From: Pararge aegeria | Lineage: Eukaryota; Arthropoda; Insecta; Lepidoptera; Nymphalidae | DNA: 64,000 nt | Assembly (NCBI RefSeq): GCF_905163445.1 | Contig: NC_053191.1 | Location: 5,580,001 to 5,644,000, forward strand | Reading direction: 5' to 3' | The notes under the pieces: generated by a model | The model's database searches: none | Told to the model about the DNA's origin: nothing | What the model saw: the letters and a program-made list of their open reading frames with translations, nothing else | Shown: one piece after another, positions 1-11,200 of the stretch | How positions within the stretch are numbered: position 1 is the first letter of the stretch | Layout of the letters: the number at the start of each line of letters is the position of its first letter | Translations under genes and position numbers: made by a program

Positions 1-893
1 TACACCGAATTTTCTGAATGCGTTTGCACATTGTACAGATCGTTTTAGTGCTGATCCAAAGTTTTCCCTTTCGTCTGTTGCTCCATCGATCTAAATATAT
101 ATGTATTAACACTAGTTCCATGGCCTTGTATCTATATTTAAGCCCTAGCCCCAAAGCAAGCGTAGCTTGTGTTATGTGTACTAAAATGACTGAGGAATAT
201 TTCTATGAATAATATACATAAATACTTTGAATATACATATAAACACCCAGACACTGAAAAACATTCATGATCATCACACAAACATTTACCAGTTGTGGGA
301 ATTGAACCCACGGCATTGGACTCAGAAAGCAGAGTCGCTACAAACTGCGCCAATCGGCCGTCAATATTAAAACTGTATGTGCACGTCACGACAGGAGACG
401 GTAGGTACTTATAATTCCAAATTTTATCCCTTAAAATCAAAGCATGTAACAGGGAATAGACCTGCCCCTGTTAATTATTACACATATATTATTTAAATAT
501 TATTTCCACCCGTGCGCCAATGCACTCATTGGCGCACGGGTGTCAGTGTCAAAGAGTGTGGGAGAAGATATAATTTTGTCGTTTTCCTGGGGAGAAAAAT
601 GTCTCCATGCTAGCCGTTCTGAGAAAGCAGAACCGCTAAGCAATGCTTGAATATGTTGGTATTTTGCGTTCGCGGTATCGGTGTACAGGAGTGGACAACG
701 AACTCATATAATATATACATTGATTGATATTTTTTACCTGTAAAAGAAAGTCTGGAGCGTCTTTAAGGCCTCGTAGAGTCAATTTACCAAGATGGTACCT
801 GTCGCCAGGAATTCCCGATTCTGCAACCACTCTTGACGATAACTCCTGCATATACCAGTGTATAGCATCGGTTCTGTGGTGCCATTCTGACAT
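1..893 (-). CDS. Gene A (partial): acyl-CoA synthetase / luciferin-4-monooxygenase-like, first two exons
   Basis: Start of a fourth ANL-superfamily adenylating enzyme, cut by the window edge. Exon 1 is 738-893 (52 codons, ATG at 891-893). It opens MSEWHHRTDAIHWY, contains GDRYHLGK and ends DFLLQ before a GTAAAA donor. Exon 2 begins at 90 after a TTTAG acceptor with IDGATDERENF and runs off the window at base 1 (30 codons visible, no stop). Both exons align without gaps to gene B (same exon 1 length, about 85% identity), so A and B are the closer pair. The catalytic domains lie outside the window, so activity cannot be judged. An AG 21 bases upstream of the ATG (TTCTAG) could be the acceptor of a non-coding 5' exon. 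Identity as an ANL gene rests on its homology to the complete copies B and D. Confidence 0.82.
143..362 (-). mobile_element. SINE family 1, near full length
   Basis: Minus-strand tRNA-derived SINE just outside exon 2 of gene A, in its first intron. The head (high coordinates) has a Pol III A box like GGCGCAGTTTGTAGCG and a B box like GGTTCAATTCCC. The body and the TAGGGCTTAAATA-side tail match about a dozen other copies in this window. Confidence 0.85.
497..625. repeat. Foldback repeat with perfect 16-bp hairpin
   Basis: Bases 507-542 form a perfect hairpin: 16-bp arms (CACCCGTGCGCCAATG and its complement) around a 4-base loop. The flank to 625 contains AGAAGATATAATTTT and CTCCATGCTAGCCGTTCT, words shared with a foldback family at 17130, 31800, 34010, 34590 and 60843. 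It lies in intron 1 of gene A. Confidence 0.6.
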
Positions 894-1402
894 TTTACTT
901 TTCAAGTAATTCTAGAAATGTATACTATTACCCTTTGTGTATTACACAAAGTTCAAAGACGCCAGTTGAGGTGATAATGCACTACCTTGAAAGTACACCA
1001 ACACTTATAAAAAATATGCATCTTATCTTTCTATCGTATATCCTATGTATATGCATGTATCATATAATATCTGTTTTTTATCAGTCATAGTGTGTTTATA
1101 CAGGATGCTATAAAACGGAAGGGATAGATTAAATTAGTAAAGATAGCCCAGCTGTTGCCCACCACTTAGACCACGTTTGTTTTGGGTTGTTTAATCTCAC
1201 GGTAACTAATCGGGATAATTCTTCTGTTTCTTCTGTTTTTACTTTTCTATTCCAAAACACCAAGATCGATTTAGAATAGAATAGAATAGAAAGAAATATG
1301 TTTACTTACTAGTACAACACAAACAGACTTACATATGGAGTAACTTATAATTTAATACTTAATCCTTCTTCCTGCTATATATATAATATGTAATTATATG
1401 TA
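894..1402. other. Upstream flank of gene A, no gene seen
   Basis: AT-rich DNA containing the presumed 5' leader and promoter of gene A, but no clear core promoter motif. No coding similarity was recognised. Confidence 0.4.
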
Positions 1403-1799
1403 TAATCCCTATCCCATATCCCTAACCGATGTGATTGTAAGTTCGTTTGTTACGCTTTCACGAGAAAACTACTTAACCGATCATCATGAAACTTGCCGAT
1501 AAAATTGCACACATATACTTGAAGGTATCAGAAGTAACATGGGGATCAGTGTTTGACGATTTTACACCATAACTCCGTCAAATGATAACCGATTTAAATA
1601 ATTATTTTTGTACTATAGAGGTTATAATATCTGTTTAATTTTTGCTCAAATTTCGTGTAGATTTGATGAATATGATTGGAGACGGAGGACAGAACTCCTC
1701 AGCGGACAGCAGATAACCCTTCATTTAAGGCTTAGCGATACTGAATACATAAAGTGCCGCTACATTTAAAAGGACTTCAGTGCTAGGACTAAATAAAAA

Positions 1800-2081
1800 A
1801 TGTTAGAAATGTTCTTCGTTAAACTAAATAAGCGGTCAAACGGGTTTGAAGCGGTCTCACGGGTTTTAAGCGGTCTAACGGTTTTTGAGCGGTCTAACGG
1901 GTCATTTGTGAAAATTGGTGTCCCCCAGGGATCTATATTAGGACCTTTTCTGTTCCTCATTTACATGAATGACCTTCCGTACCTTGCTAAGGACAATCAC
2001 GGGATTGTGTTGTTTGCTGATGATACATCATTGATGTTTAAAATAAAACGACGTGAAACAAATCTTGAATTTGAATTTTGA
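1800..2081 (+). pseudogene. Non-LTR retrotransposon reverse transcriptase fragment
   Basis: The open frame holds two hallmark reverse transcriptase motifs: GVPQGSILGPFLFLIYMNDL and, after a shortened spacer, LFADDTSLM, which keeps the catalytic Asp pair. Only about 60 residues are RT-like. Endonuclease and C-terminal parts are missing, so it is a dead fragment inside a Helitron. The clade is probably Jockey/CR1-like, judged on the motif wording alone. Confidence 0.85.
1831..1904 (+). repeat. Four-unit 19-bp tandem repeat inside the RT fragment
   Basis: Units start at 1831, 1850, 1869 and 1888. Each begins AGCGGTC and continues with an AACGGGTTTT-like half; the last unit is cut short. It keeps the reading frame open just upstream of the GVPQGS motif. 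Confidence 0.75.
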
Positions 2082-2340
2082 GTTTATAGTGTATAAATTA
2101 ACTAAAAATGCGATTTCGATTCTTCCTTTCATGATTACTATTCTTTGTAAGTGATAGGAGGATCTGGGACTGATCAGACAGATTAGATATTGTTTATTAT
2201 TAAAAAAAATCTTAAAAGACTACACTTCGTTTTCTTTTTATAACAATTCACAACTTAAAAATATCAGTAGAACTACACCTGAACTGAATGACATATGTAT
2301 CAAAAACAAACGCAGACGAAGTTGCGGGCGACAGCTAGTA

Positions 2341-2685
2341 ATTTTAAAAGTGTGAATGTTTGTTACTTAATCAGGCAAAAACGGCCGAATGGATTTGGAT
2401 GAAATTTGGCATGCATGTAGCCTTTGACATGGAAAAGAAGATAGGCTACCATTTATCCCGATTCCTTAAGAAGTTCCCAAAGGGAAAATTGAAAATTGTT
2501 TACGAGCTAAGCTGCGGGCAGACAGCTTTGAAATTTGGTATGCATGTCATTTGGTTGCTATGAAAAAGAACATGTACTTTCTATATCAAAAGAAATTGTT
2601 CCCGTGGTAAGATTCAAAATTGTTAAAGAGGGCGAGGTAATAGAAAACCTTAATCCAACCGAACGAAGTCGCGGGTATCAGCTAG
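2341..2685 (+). mobile_element. Helitron-like repeat, second family
   Basis: It ends GAACGAAGTCGCGGGTATC then AGCTAG before TT, the usual lepidopteran Helitron terminus. It directly follows the first Helitron. The internal words TTTGGCATGCATGTAG and TTATCCCG are typical of these elements. It contains a short open stretch with no recognisable product. Confidence 0.6.
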
Positions 2686-4285
2686 TTATTAATAGTTTAA
2701 GTCTATGATGTGTCGTTTCAACAAAAAGGTTCTGACTTAGCTTAATGTTCCGGATACTAATGATCCCACAACGCTGGTATTCTGTCTTGTTAAAAATTGA
2801 CATATTAGGAAAAAACAAAAAGAAAGTAAACTTTACAATGGTAATGAGAATACAATTCATTTTTATTTATGTATAAATGGAAAAGTATGTAAGTCAGGTA
2901 AAAATTTTTAGGTGTTTAGTAGTAATTGTAACGTATTGCCACATTAGGTTTTTTGATGTTCAGTAAATAATAGCGATATAATTTTTTAAAGTATAGCTAT
3001 TTTTTTAGCCTTGTGTAATGTGTACGTTCAGCGCAGATGTAATTTGACGTATCATCATATTATCTAAAATGTTGTAACACCGCACCTCTTGAGGTGTATT
3101 TAATGTACTCAATTATTTAATATTTTCTGTATCTTAGATTGTAAATTTTTCGTTATTTGATTTCATTTCACACAATATTAAGTGGCTAACCATTGTATGT
3201 TAAAAAATCGCCTTGTATACAGAAAATTACTATCTCTTATATGTTGAAGAATTGCATATCCAATCTCCCAGAGATATTAAAAATGTCGAGTTAAGTGATA
3301 ATACATTATCTAAACAAAACTTTATTTAAACAGTCCTATTAATTAGAAACGTGAAAACGACTTTTTTTGTTGACAAGAGATGGTGTTATTAAATAATTTA
3401 TTCTTGTTTAATTGTCATCTGCAGTGGTTACAAGCGCTTCTTATGATGTAATTGAAAAACTTGCAGTCATATGAAAGGAGAAGGTTCTCAATTCGCTTGT
3501 TTTTCTGTCAAATCTTTCATTTATGAGCCGATTTGAAAAATTGATTTTTTTTGTTTGAAACGGTATACTTTCTATTTTCTTTTTTCATCAGGTTAAGATC
3601 TATTGAAAATTGGACTGTCCTGGAGAAATCGAGAGAACTCTTAATTAATTATAGGCACACTTACAGCGATTTTAGTATTTTGTAACTTGAGCATTGGCGT
3701 TCTGAAAGCACTATTTGGTCAAGTGGAACTAATTTTGACGACCAGGGATGGCCACCGGAACTATACAATAGTAAAAGTATTGCACGGGTTGCGATTCTAT
3801 TATGGTATTTGAATCGTAAACAATCTATGCTGCTGATGGGGAAGTGCCGGGAGAACTCCTCAACCATTAACGCCCCATGTTCGGGAATATCACTGGTACT
3901 TTCCATGCTACTATATGTATAAAGGGAAATTGAAGTATATGATGTATACGGTCTATATTTATAGTACCTAGTAATTTTCTACATTTTACTTGGCACCGAA
4001 TTGAAAATGTTGTAGAAAATATTTCTTTTTACTTGTATAATTTTTATTATTAATTGTGAAACTAATAATAATGAGCGAAAATTAAATATAAAAATTAAAA
4101 AAAATAACAAAAAATCTAATAAATTAATAGTTTTTTGTGAAAAGCTAAGCTAAGCATATGCATGCACTTCATAAACGCACAATACCGACTGCCTTAGTAT
4201 TATTATAAAACTTGTATCAGAGAAGAATGTAGCCATTTTACGGCATCTTCCCTCGAGGCCTACCCTAGTAACGCATTGTCAGGCA
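2686..4285. other. Unassigned AT-rich intergenic DNA
   Basis: No gene, RNA or repeat family was recognised. An 81-codon open stretch on the minus strand at 3661-3906 has no recognisable motif and is probably chance. Confidence 0.4.
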
Positions 4286-4325
4286 CGCCCTGTGCACACC
4301 ACTGATGAGGTTTGTGCACAGGGCG
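4286..4325. repeat. Inverted repeat, 13-bp arms
   Basis: CGCCCTGTGCACA and its exact complement TGTGCACAGGGCG flank a 14-base loop. The word GTGCACAGGG also occurs in the MITE at 60496, so this may be a relic of that family. Confidence 0.55.
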
Positions 4326-4361
4326 ATGAAGATGATGCTAATTATACATTTGATAAATATG

Positions 4362-4420
4362 CATGTTCATCACACAAACATTTTCTAGTGCCACGGCCTT
4401 GGACTCAAAAAGCAGGGTCG
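4362..4420 (-). mobile_element. SINE family 1, 5' fragment
   Basis: Contains TGTTCATCACACAAACATTT and GGACTCAAAAAGCAGGGTCG, matching the head of SINE family 1 on the minus strand. Body and tail are missing. Confidence 0.7.
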
Positions 4421-4429
4421 ATTCCATAC

Positions 4430-4570
4430 AATAAATAAACAAAAGTGACGTTTGACAGCAATGATTGCAAGATTTACGCCTGTCGAAAGCCTGTCGCGAG
4501 GTACGTAATCACCCTGCGGAACAACCCAATGCTGCTTGGCGGCAGAAGTAAGCATGCAATCAAGTCGTAG
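4430..4570. repeat. Dispersed repeat shared with 45560-45825
   Basis: TGACGTTTGACAGC, TTTACGCCTGTCG, GTACGTAATCACC and the flank TGCGGAAC...GCTGCTTGGC recur at 45560-45825 in opposite orientation. There the unit is palindromic. This copy holds one arm and its flank. Confidence 0.7.
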
Positions 4571-5263
4571 TTCTTTTCGGACGAGCTCTGTCAAACAAAG
4601 CTCTACTAAGTATAAAAGTATAAAACTATGCGGCGCTGTCCCAGTTATTGCGACAAGGGAATTCCTGAAATTGGGTACGACATATTTTAAAGCGAAGCTG
4701 GTCCAATATTCCAGTAGTAAAATATGTGAGCTTATATACATATACATTGTGATCATTGAATAAGCTTCCAGCCTCAAACTATATCATGTACCTTCTTCAG
4801 GCGTATTATTATTACATATTGAGGTTACAAATTTATCTTAAAATTCCATGTAAATCCGAATTACGAAAAATTGCGATGACAATATTTTCATTCTACCAGC
4901 CATTATTGACTGGCAAGTTTTGAAACATACCTAGACAGAATATAACGCAGTGTAATTGCTTCCATAATTTAAGGCGCTCCATAACCTAGTTACACTCGCG
5001 AATTTAGATCCAGCACATTTGTACCTTAATAGGTAGGCCACATAAAAAATTGGGAAAATTTTGTTCAATAAATGAGAAAACAATATTTCTTTAAAACCAT
5101 TCTTTACTGTCAACTTTATATTTCAGGCAAACTAATAGATGTCAGGAACCCATTGCTTTAGCCTGAGATTTCAGCTAATGAATTTATAGTCGTTGTAGGC
5201 ATTGATTTTCCTTTTAATAATATAACTAAATTCAATACTATTTACATTATAATATTAATATGC

Positions 5264-5269
5264 TTTATT
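5264..5269 (-). terminator. Candidate poly(A) signal of gene B
   Basis: AATAAA on the minus strand, 15 bases past the stop codon of gene B. It is close for a poly(A) signal but possible. AATAAA is frequent in such AT-rich DNA. Confidence 0.35.
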
Positions 5270-5284
5270 TTATTAGAAATAGTT

Positions 5285-8200
5285 TCATTCTCGTTGCATA
5301 CACTGCACCAGCTTCGTAAGTTTCGGTCGATCAATCTTCGAAGTAGACGTTTGTGGTAACTCCTTTAGAAATATCACACCACCTCTAAGCTGTTTCGAGT
5401 CGGTTAGCGTACCTGAAATGAAAACACGAAAGTTGCTATAGATCTTTCAAGAATTACTGGTTGCGAAGTCTGATTGATATGTTCTGGTCTTTTATCTTTA
5501 TATATCTCTATGAACCTAAGATACGTCTCATTAGTAGCCTAAATATAAGATTAACATGCTCGCAATCGATGAGTTGTTTTCGAGTATTTACATACTTGAG
5601 CATCGGAGTAAAATGGATTTTATAAGTGTTGTTTTAAAGTTCAAATTTGCCTACAATTTTTAAGCCCGGGCTTATGACAGAATGTTTATAAAAAAATCAG
5701 AAGTACAGGATTTGCGACTCTAAAACGAGTGACTTTATCTTACTAAACGACTCCTCGATTGAGAACAATAAAATGTTCTAATAAAGCTACTGCTATAAAA
5801 GGATTCTGACCACCATGTCGAAGGATTATGGCCGATAAAATATAAGAGCAATTTATTAAAAAAAAAGAATGGATATTTTGATTATAAGAAAGAAAGCTAG
5901 AAAGAAAGTTGTCTTTACTGTCACACATTCGTGTTAACATTTGTATCATTAATTTATTTTAAATAAAAAAAAACAAATAGGTGACAAAATAGCTGCACAC
6001 CCAGTGGTTTTCAGCCAGTCCCCTAATCATCGACGTCGCCGAATCCTCGCGCGTAAACAATAATAGAACAATCAAAAATAAGCAAATACTCCTGTTCGGA
6101 GTGGACTTTACTCTGGCAGTGGACTGTTATAGCGTATTTATGAATGATATTTTATTATTGTTAGTAATTTACCTTTGACCAAATCCTTGATCTCTTGAGC
6201 AGTGATTTTGGAACCCTCGTGCGGAATAATGCAGGCGACGGGTAAATCTCCGTGTTCTTTATGGGAGATACTTGCGATCGCTACTTGGTATACTCCTGGA
6301 TGTTTCATTATCACACTTTCTATTTCCAATGGGGATATCTTAAAAAAAAATCCAACATTAACCCTTACTAATATTATAAACGTGAAGGTGTGTTCGTTTG
6401 TCCTTACTTAACGCCCTAGCTAAGCAACCTATAAACTTGATTACTGGCATAAAGTCAGTTGAAAAGACGGAGAAAAACATAAGCTAAGTTTAGTCTTTAA
6501 AAAGTCCGTATAAACCTCTTTGAAGCGGTTATAGCCCAGTGGGTAGGACTTCGACTTCACTTTCGGGGGGCCGAGTTCGAATCCCAGCACGTAGTAGTTG
6601 TGTTATGGGTACTAAGATGACTGATGAATAATTATATGAATAATATACGTAAATACTTATAATATACAGACCAAGACACTGAAAAACATTTATGATCAAA
6701 CATTGTCCATTTGTGGGAATCGAACCCACGGCCTTTGCTCAGAAAGCAGGGTCGCTACCCACTGCGCCAATCGGCCTTCATATGTCCGTCATATATAAAC
6801 CGCCGTCGATAATGGGTTGATATGATGATGTTGGTGATGAAACCTCCTTGATTATCCAATCATAGGTTGACTTTTTCATTCACCATTCAGCTTGCCTACT
6901 AAGACATCACATAAGAGTTCGTGAGACGTTTTTTTTCTCTAGGAATCACATATATTATGTCCATATTTTTGTGTGTGCTTTATTTAAAACGTGTAATATG
7001 CATGCAGTGCTATAAATTAATAAATATATCACTAGGCATCCGGTTAAAGCGATTCCTAGGTTTAATGAAAACGGGCAAATATCTCATAAGTTTGGTACAA
7101 TAACGGAACTGGTCGCCTAGTACATACCTGATGATTTCTATATTTAAGCAATAACTTCAGGCGGTCAACGAAGTAATAATAATCAGATTTGTCCCGGTAC
7201 ATTATGTCTCCAGTTTTAAACCAGTCGTCTTCTACAAGCACTTGAGCTGATATCTCTGGATTACGGTAGTAGCCCTGGAAAGTCATATTATGAGACACTG
7301 TTCGTACTTTGAAAATAGTTAAGCGTTACATGAGCAGAATCAAAATAGGGGTATGAGATTAATGCTTACACTGGCACAACGCAGCACAATGCTGAGGTGG
7401 CACCTTTTTTCTAGGTTGTGCCACACATAACTTACGTGTCGTTGATATTGTAATGTGTGCCGCAATGGAAAAAGAAATTATTTCTTTCTTTTTTCTCTTT
7501 CTTTATTTATGTCACTTGAAAGTATACGTACACACTTTTACTAACAGAGTAGAGCTTAGTGTAATAAGTCTTTATCTAAATATAATAAAACCAGTATGAC
7601 CAGTAAAAAGTTTTGATTATAAGTTACTAGCTGTTGCCCGCGACTTCGTCTGCGTTTGATTTTGTTTTTTGATTGTTTTTCAATTAAGTTGTAGATCTCA
7701 AAAAAAAATAAAGTATTCAGTATCGCTAAGCCTTTGCTGATGTCCGCTGAGGAGTTCTGTCCTCTATCTCCATCCACAGTTTGGGCAAAATTAAACACAT
7801 ATTATAACCTCTATAGTGCAAAAATATTTATTTAAATCGGTTATAATTTGTCGGAGTTATGGTGTAAAATCGACTAATACTCATCCCCTCTCCCAAAGGA
7901 ACCGAGCTTAATGTCGGGATAAAAAGTATCCTATATTTATTACTTCTAACATTTCCAAAAATATTCATGAGGATCGGTTTAGTAGTTTTTGTGTGAAAGC
8001 GTAACAAACAAACTTACATTCACATTTATAATATTATGGTAGGGATAGTAGGGATTAATTAGTAAAGGTAGAAAAGTAGGGATTATAAAATTCCAAGCGT
8101 GCTTTTGAAGCTCAAACTCGATTTAGAAATCAGTAATTTTATTATGCATCATAAAGTTTTTAGTAGGTACAGCACCTCTTTTTAGCCTTGAGATTATTGC

Positions 8201-11200
8201 TATTTTTAATATATAAAGCTAAAGAGTTTGTTTGTTAGTTTATTTGAACGCGATGATATCAGGAACTACTAGTCCGATTTGAAAAATGCTTTCAGTGTTT
8301 GATAGCCCATTTATCGACGAAGACTATAGACTATATATCATTAGGCGAAGGCCAATAAGAATATAGAACCATGAATGTTTCAAAATTGGGTTTATTTTTC
8401 ATTTTGAGAGCTTCCGCTACGTGCACTGCGTAAACGGTTAAAGTTACGTTAAAAATGTAAAAAAAGTCCGCGACAGCCTATCTTTTAAGTTTGACTTATA
8501 CGCGGACGAAGACGCGAGGGACCGCTTGTTTAATAATAAGTGGCTATTACCTTAAAAACGCCCGGGCCCTTAACCCAAAGTTCCCCATTTACATTGGGCT
8601 CTGTCACTTCTTTGCCTGTATTTGGGTCTACCAGCTGAAAATAACGTAAATATTTTAAGTACAATTATATTCACAAAAATAAAAGGAGTGAAAGCCTAGA
8701 TGGTAATGCTTTTGGCATTTGGCTTCTCTTTCGGGGGAGATCGAGTTCGATTTCCAGCACGCACCTCTAATTTTTCGGAGTTATGTGCATTTTTAATTTA
8801 AACAATAAAAACATCACTTTCGACGGCCGATTGGTGCAGTGGGCAGCGACCCTGCTTTCTGAATCAAGGCTGTGGGTTCGATTCCCACAACTGGAAAATA
8901 TTTGTGTGATGAACTTGAATGTTTTTCAGTGTCTATGTTTATTTCTATATTTTTAGTATTTATGTATATTATTTATAAAAATATACATCAGTCATCTTAG
9001 TACCCATAAAACAAGTTACGCTTACTTTGGGACTAGATGGCGATGTGTGTATTGTCGTAGTATATTTATTTATTTATTCATTTATTATCACTTGCTTTAA
9101 CGAAAGTGGTGAGCGAAAACATCGTGTGTCGCTTGCTAGGTTCTTCTAAAGTTTACTTTTGAAGACTATCGCTCTGAATACATAATGTAAAATATCACCA
9201 TTCAATTCTCAAAAAAAGTATTTTTGTAACAGATAGATAATCACAGAATTTAGAACATGGGAACTTTATTGATATAAAACGTAAGCTTCCAGGATTCTTC
9301 GTCCGCCCAATTTACATTGCGGAAAACACAAATAAAATGACATTTTCTAAAAATGAATCCTAGCTAAATCGATTAATCGCCCCCGAAACCCCCTATATAC
9401 TAAATTTCATGAAAATCGTTGGAGCAGATTCCGAGATTCCAATTATATATATATACAAGAATTGTTCGTTTAAAGATATAAGATAAGATTTTAGTAAATT
9501 GAATGGATTACTTACTTTTACGGTAACGCTCGAAAGAGGTCTGCCAAGTGATTCAGACAGACATCCGTCATAGGCCATTGCTAGGCCAGACAATTCACTC
9601 ATACCATAGATCACCAACACTTCTGTATTTGGACTTACTTCCTGAAAAGTTATTGAATCAATCAATCAATCAAAAATACTTTATTGCACACAAGAAAAAA
9701 TTAAAGGGAATAAAGGTAGTAATGATAGAAAACAAGAGGGACAGTGCAAACAATGAAACATACACAAACAAGAGAAAAAAAAAATTAAAAAAAATTAAAA
9801 ATATATATATACTACATACTATATAACATACACATATAAGAATTAATAAAATAAATATATAATAAAATAAACTTATAGTGATTTCTTCCAGGCAACCATT
9901 ATGAACAATTGGCTCACATATGAATGCTTATAGCGGTGCGCAAAACTCTTAGAATATACATACATATTAATAATTACAAAAACAGTACATATATAAAATA
10001 AATAAAATTAACTATATGGTAAAATAAATAATAGTTTAAAAAAAAAACTAAAAAACACGCTTTTTATAGAAAACCGAACTAAAAAATAGAAAATAAATTT
10101 TAATAAATTTAAATTAAGAATAGTGTTAAAAATTTAATAAATATAAATTAAATTTATTATATTAATTTCAATATTATTTTATGTATAATTTCAATAAATA
10201 AAAATTAATGTGAATAAAAAAAATATATTAAAAAGTAACAGCTAACGATCTACTAGCTTAATGTTTTCTGTGGAATTTGTTAGGTACGCGAACGCCATCT
10301 GTTGGTAACGCCATAGGTTTTTTACATTGTTGGTAACGCCATAGGATTTTTACATTTGGGTCTAGATGGCGCTGTAGTAATTAGTAAAAAATCTTATTTT
10401 TTTTATTGAAAATTGGAATAATCTTCTCAGATTAGTGTATTGTCATCGGTTCTCGATATGTCTACAAAGTTTAAAAGAAATCTGACCGTTCAAAGTGGGA
10501 CAAAATCGAGCTCAAAGGGGTCGGTTACAGACATACATACAAACATACATACAGGTGAAGCTAATAAAAGCGTGTTAATAAGTAATACTAAAACTGTATA
10601 TAATAATGTTAACGGTACAGAAAGTAAATGTGGAATATAATAATCATACTTGGTATTGACTACTAAACTAATAAACAATAATTACATAAATAATACAGGA
10701 TAATTTAGAAAACACTGCGTATTTTTTTGAACATATTTCCACTAAATTTTTTATATATATTTTTTTGACCATGTCCGAGCATGAAATAAGCAAATCATGG
10801 CTACTCGTAATAGGTTTCTACCTAAATAAGTCATAGTCCACTACCATCTTAGGCTACATCATCACTTACCACCAGGTGAGATTGCACGGGCTAACTTACA
10901 TCTAAAAAATACATCGTAATGTGTGGCATGCATAAAATAGAAAAAATATATGTTCATAAATTTGTTTCATGTATAACATCAGCATCCGTATTAAAATATC
11001 CGCACTGACAAAAAAAATTATCCTGTATATACTTAGGAAATGAAAGTTCACCTGAATTTCATAATATATTCAGTCATGTTGATAAGACAATTAATTCATG
11101 CCTCCTTAATAAATAAAAGGGATTTATTTAACTTAAATAAATTACAAAGACTGGTGAAATGGCGAAGTAATATTTAGTTAATTTATTACGAATGTTTTCG

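Larger units (their letters stand above)
1403..2338 (+). mobile_element. Non-autonomous Helitron (lepidopteran type), interrupted
   Basis: The left part (TTTGTTACGCTTTCACG, then ACTACTTAACCGATC) and the 3' end (GCAGACGAAGTTGCGGGC then CAGCTAG at 2332-2338) match the intact copy at 57852-58251. Homology is broken from about 1760 to 2285, where a retrotransposon fragment lies. The CTAG terminus followed by T is typical of Helitrons. Confidence 0.7.

Noticed and set aside
3661..3906. 81-codon open stretch on the minus strand between genes A and B
   Set aside because: No recognisable domain and not aligned to any exon of the array.
8822..8900. Possible tRNA gene (A and B boxes present)
   Set aside because: The same boxes occur in many copies with a shared body and TTTA tail, so they are SINE heads. 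No cloverleaf with a proper acceptor stem was seen.
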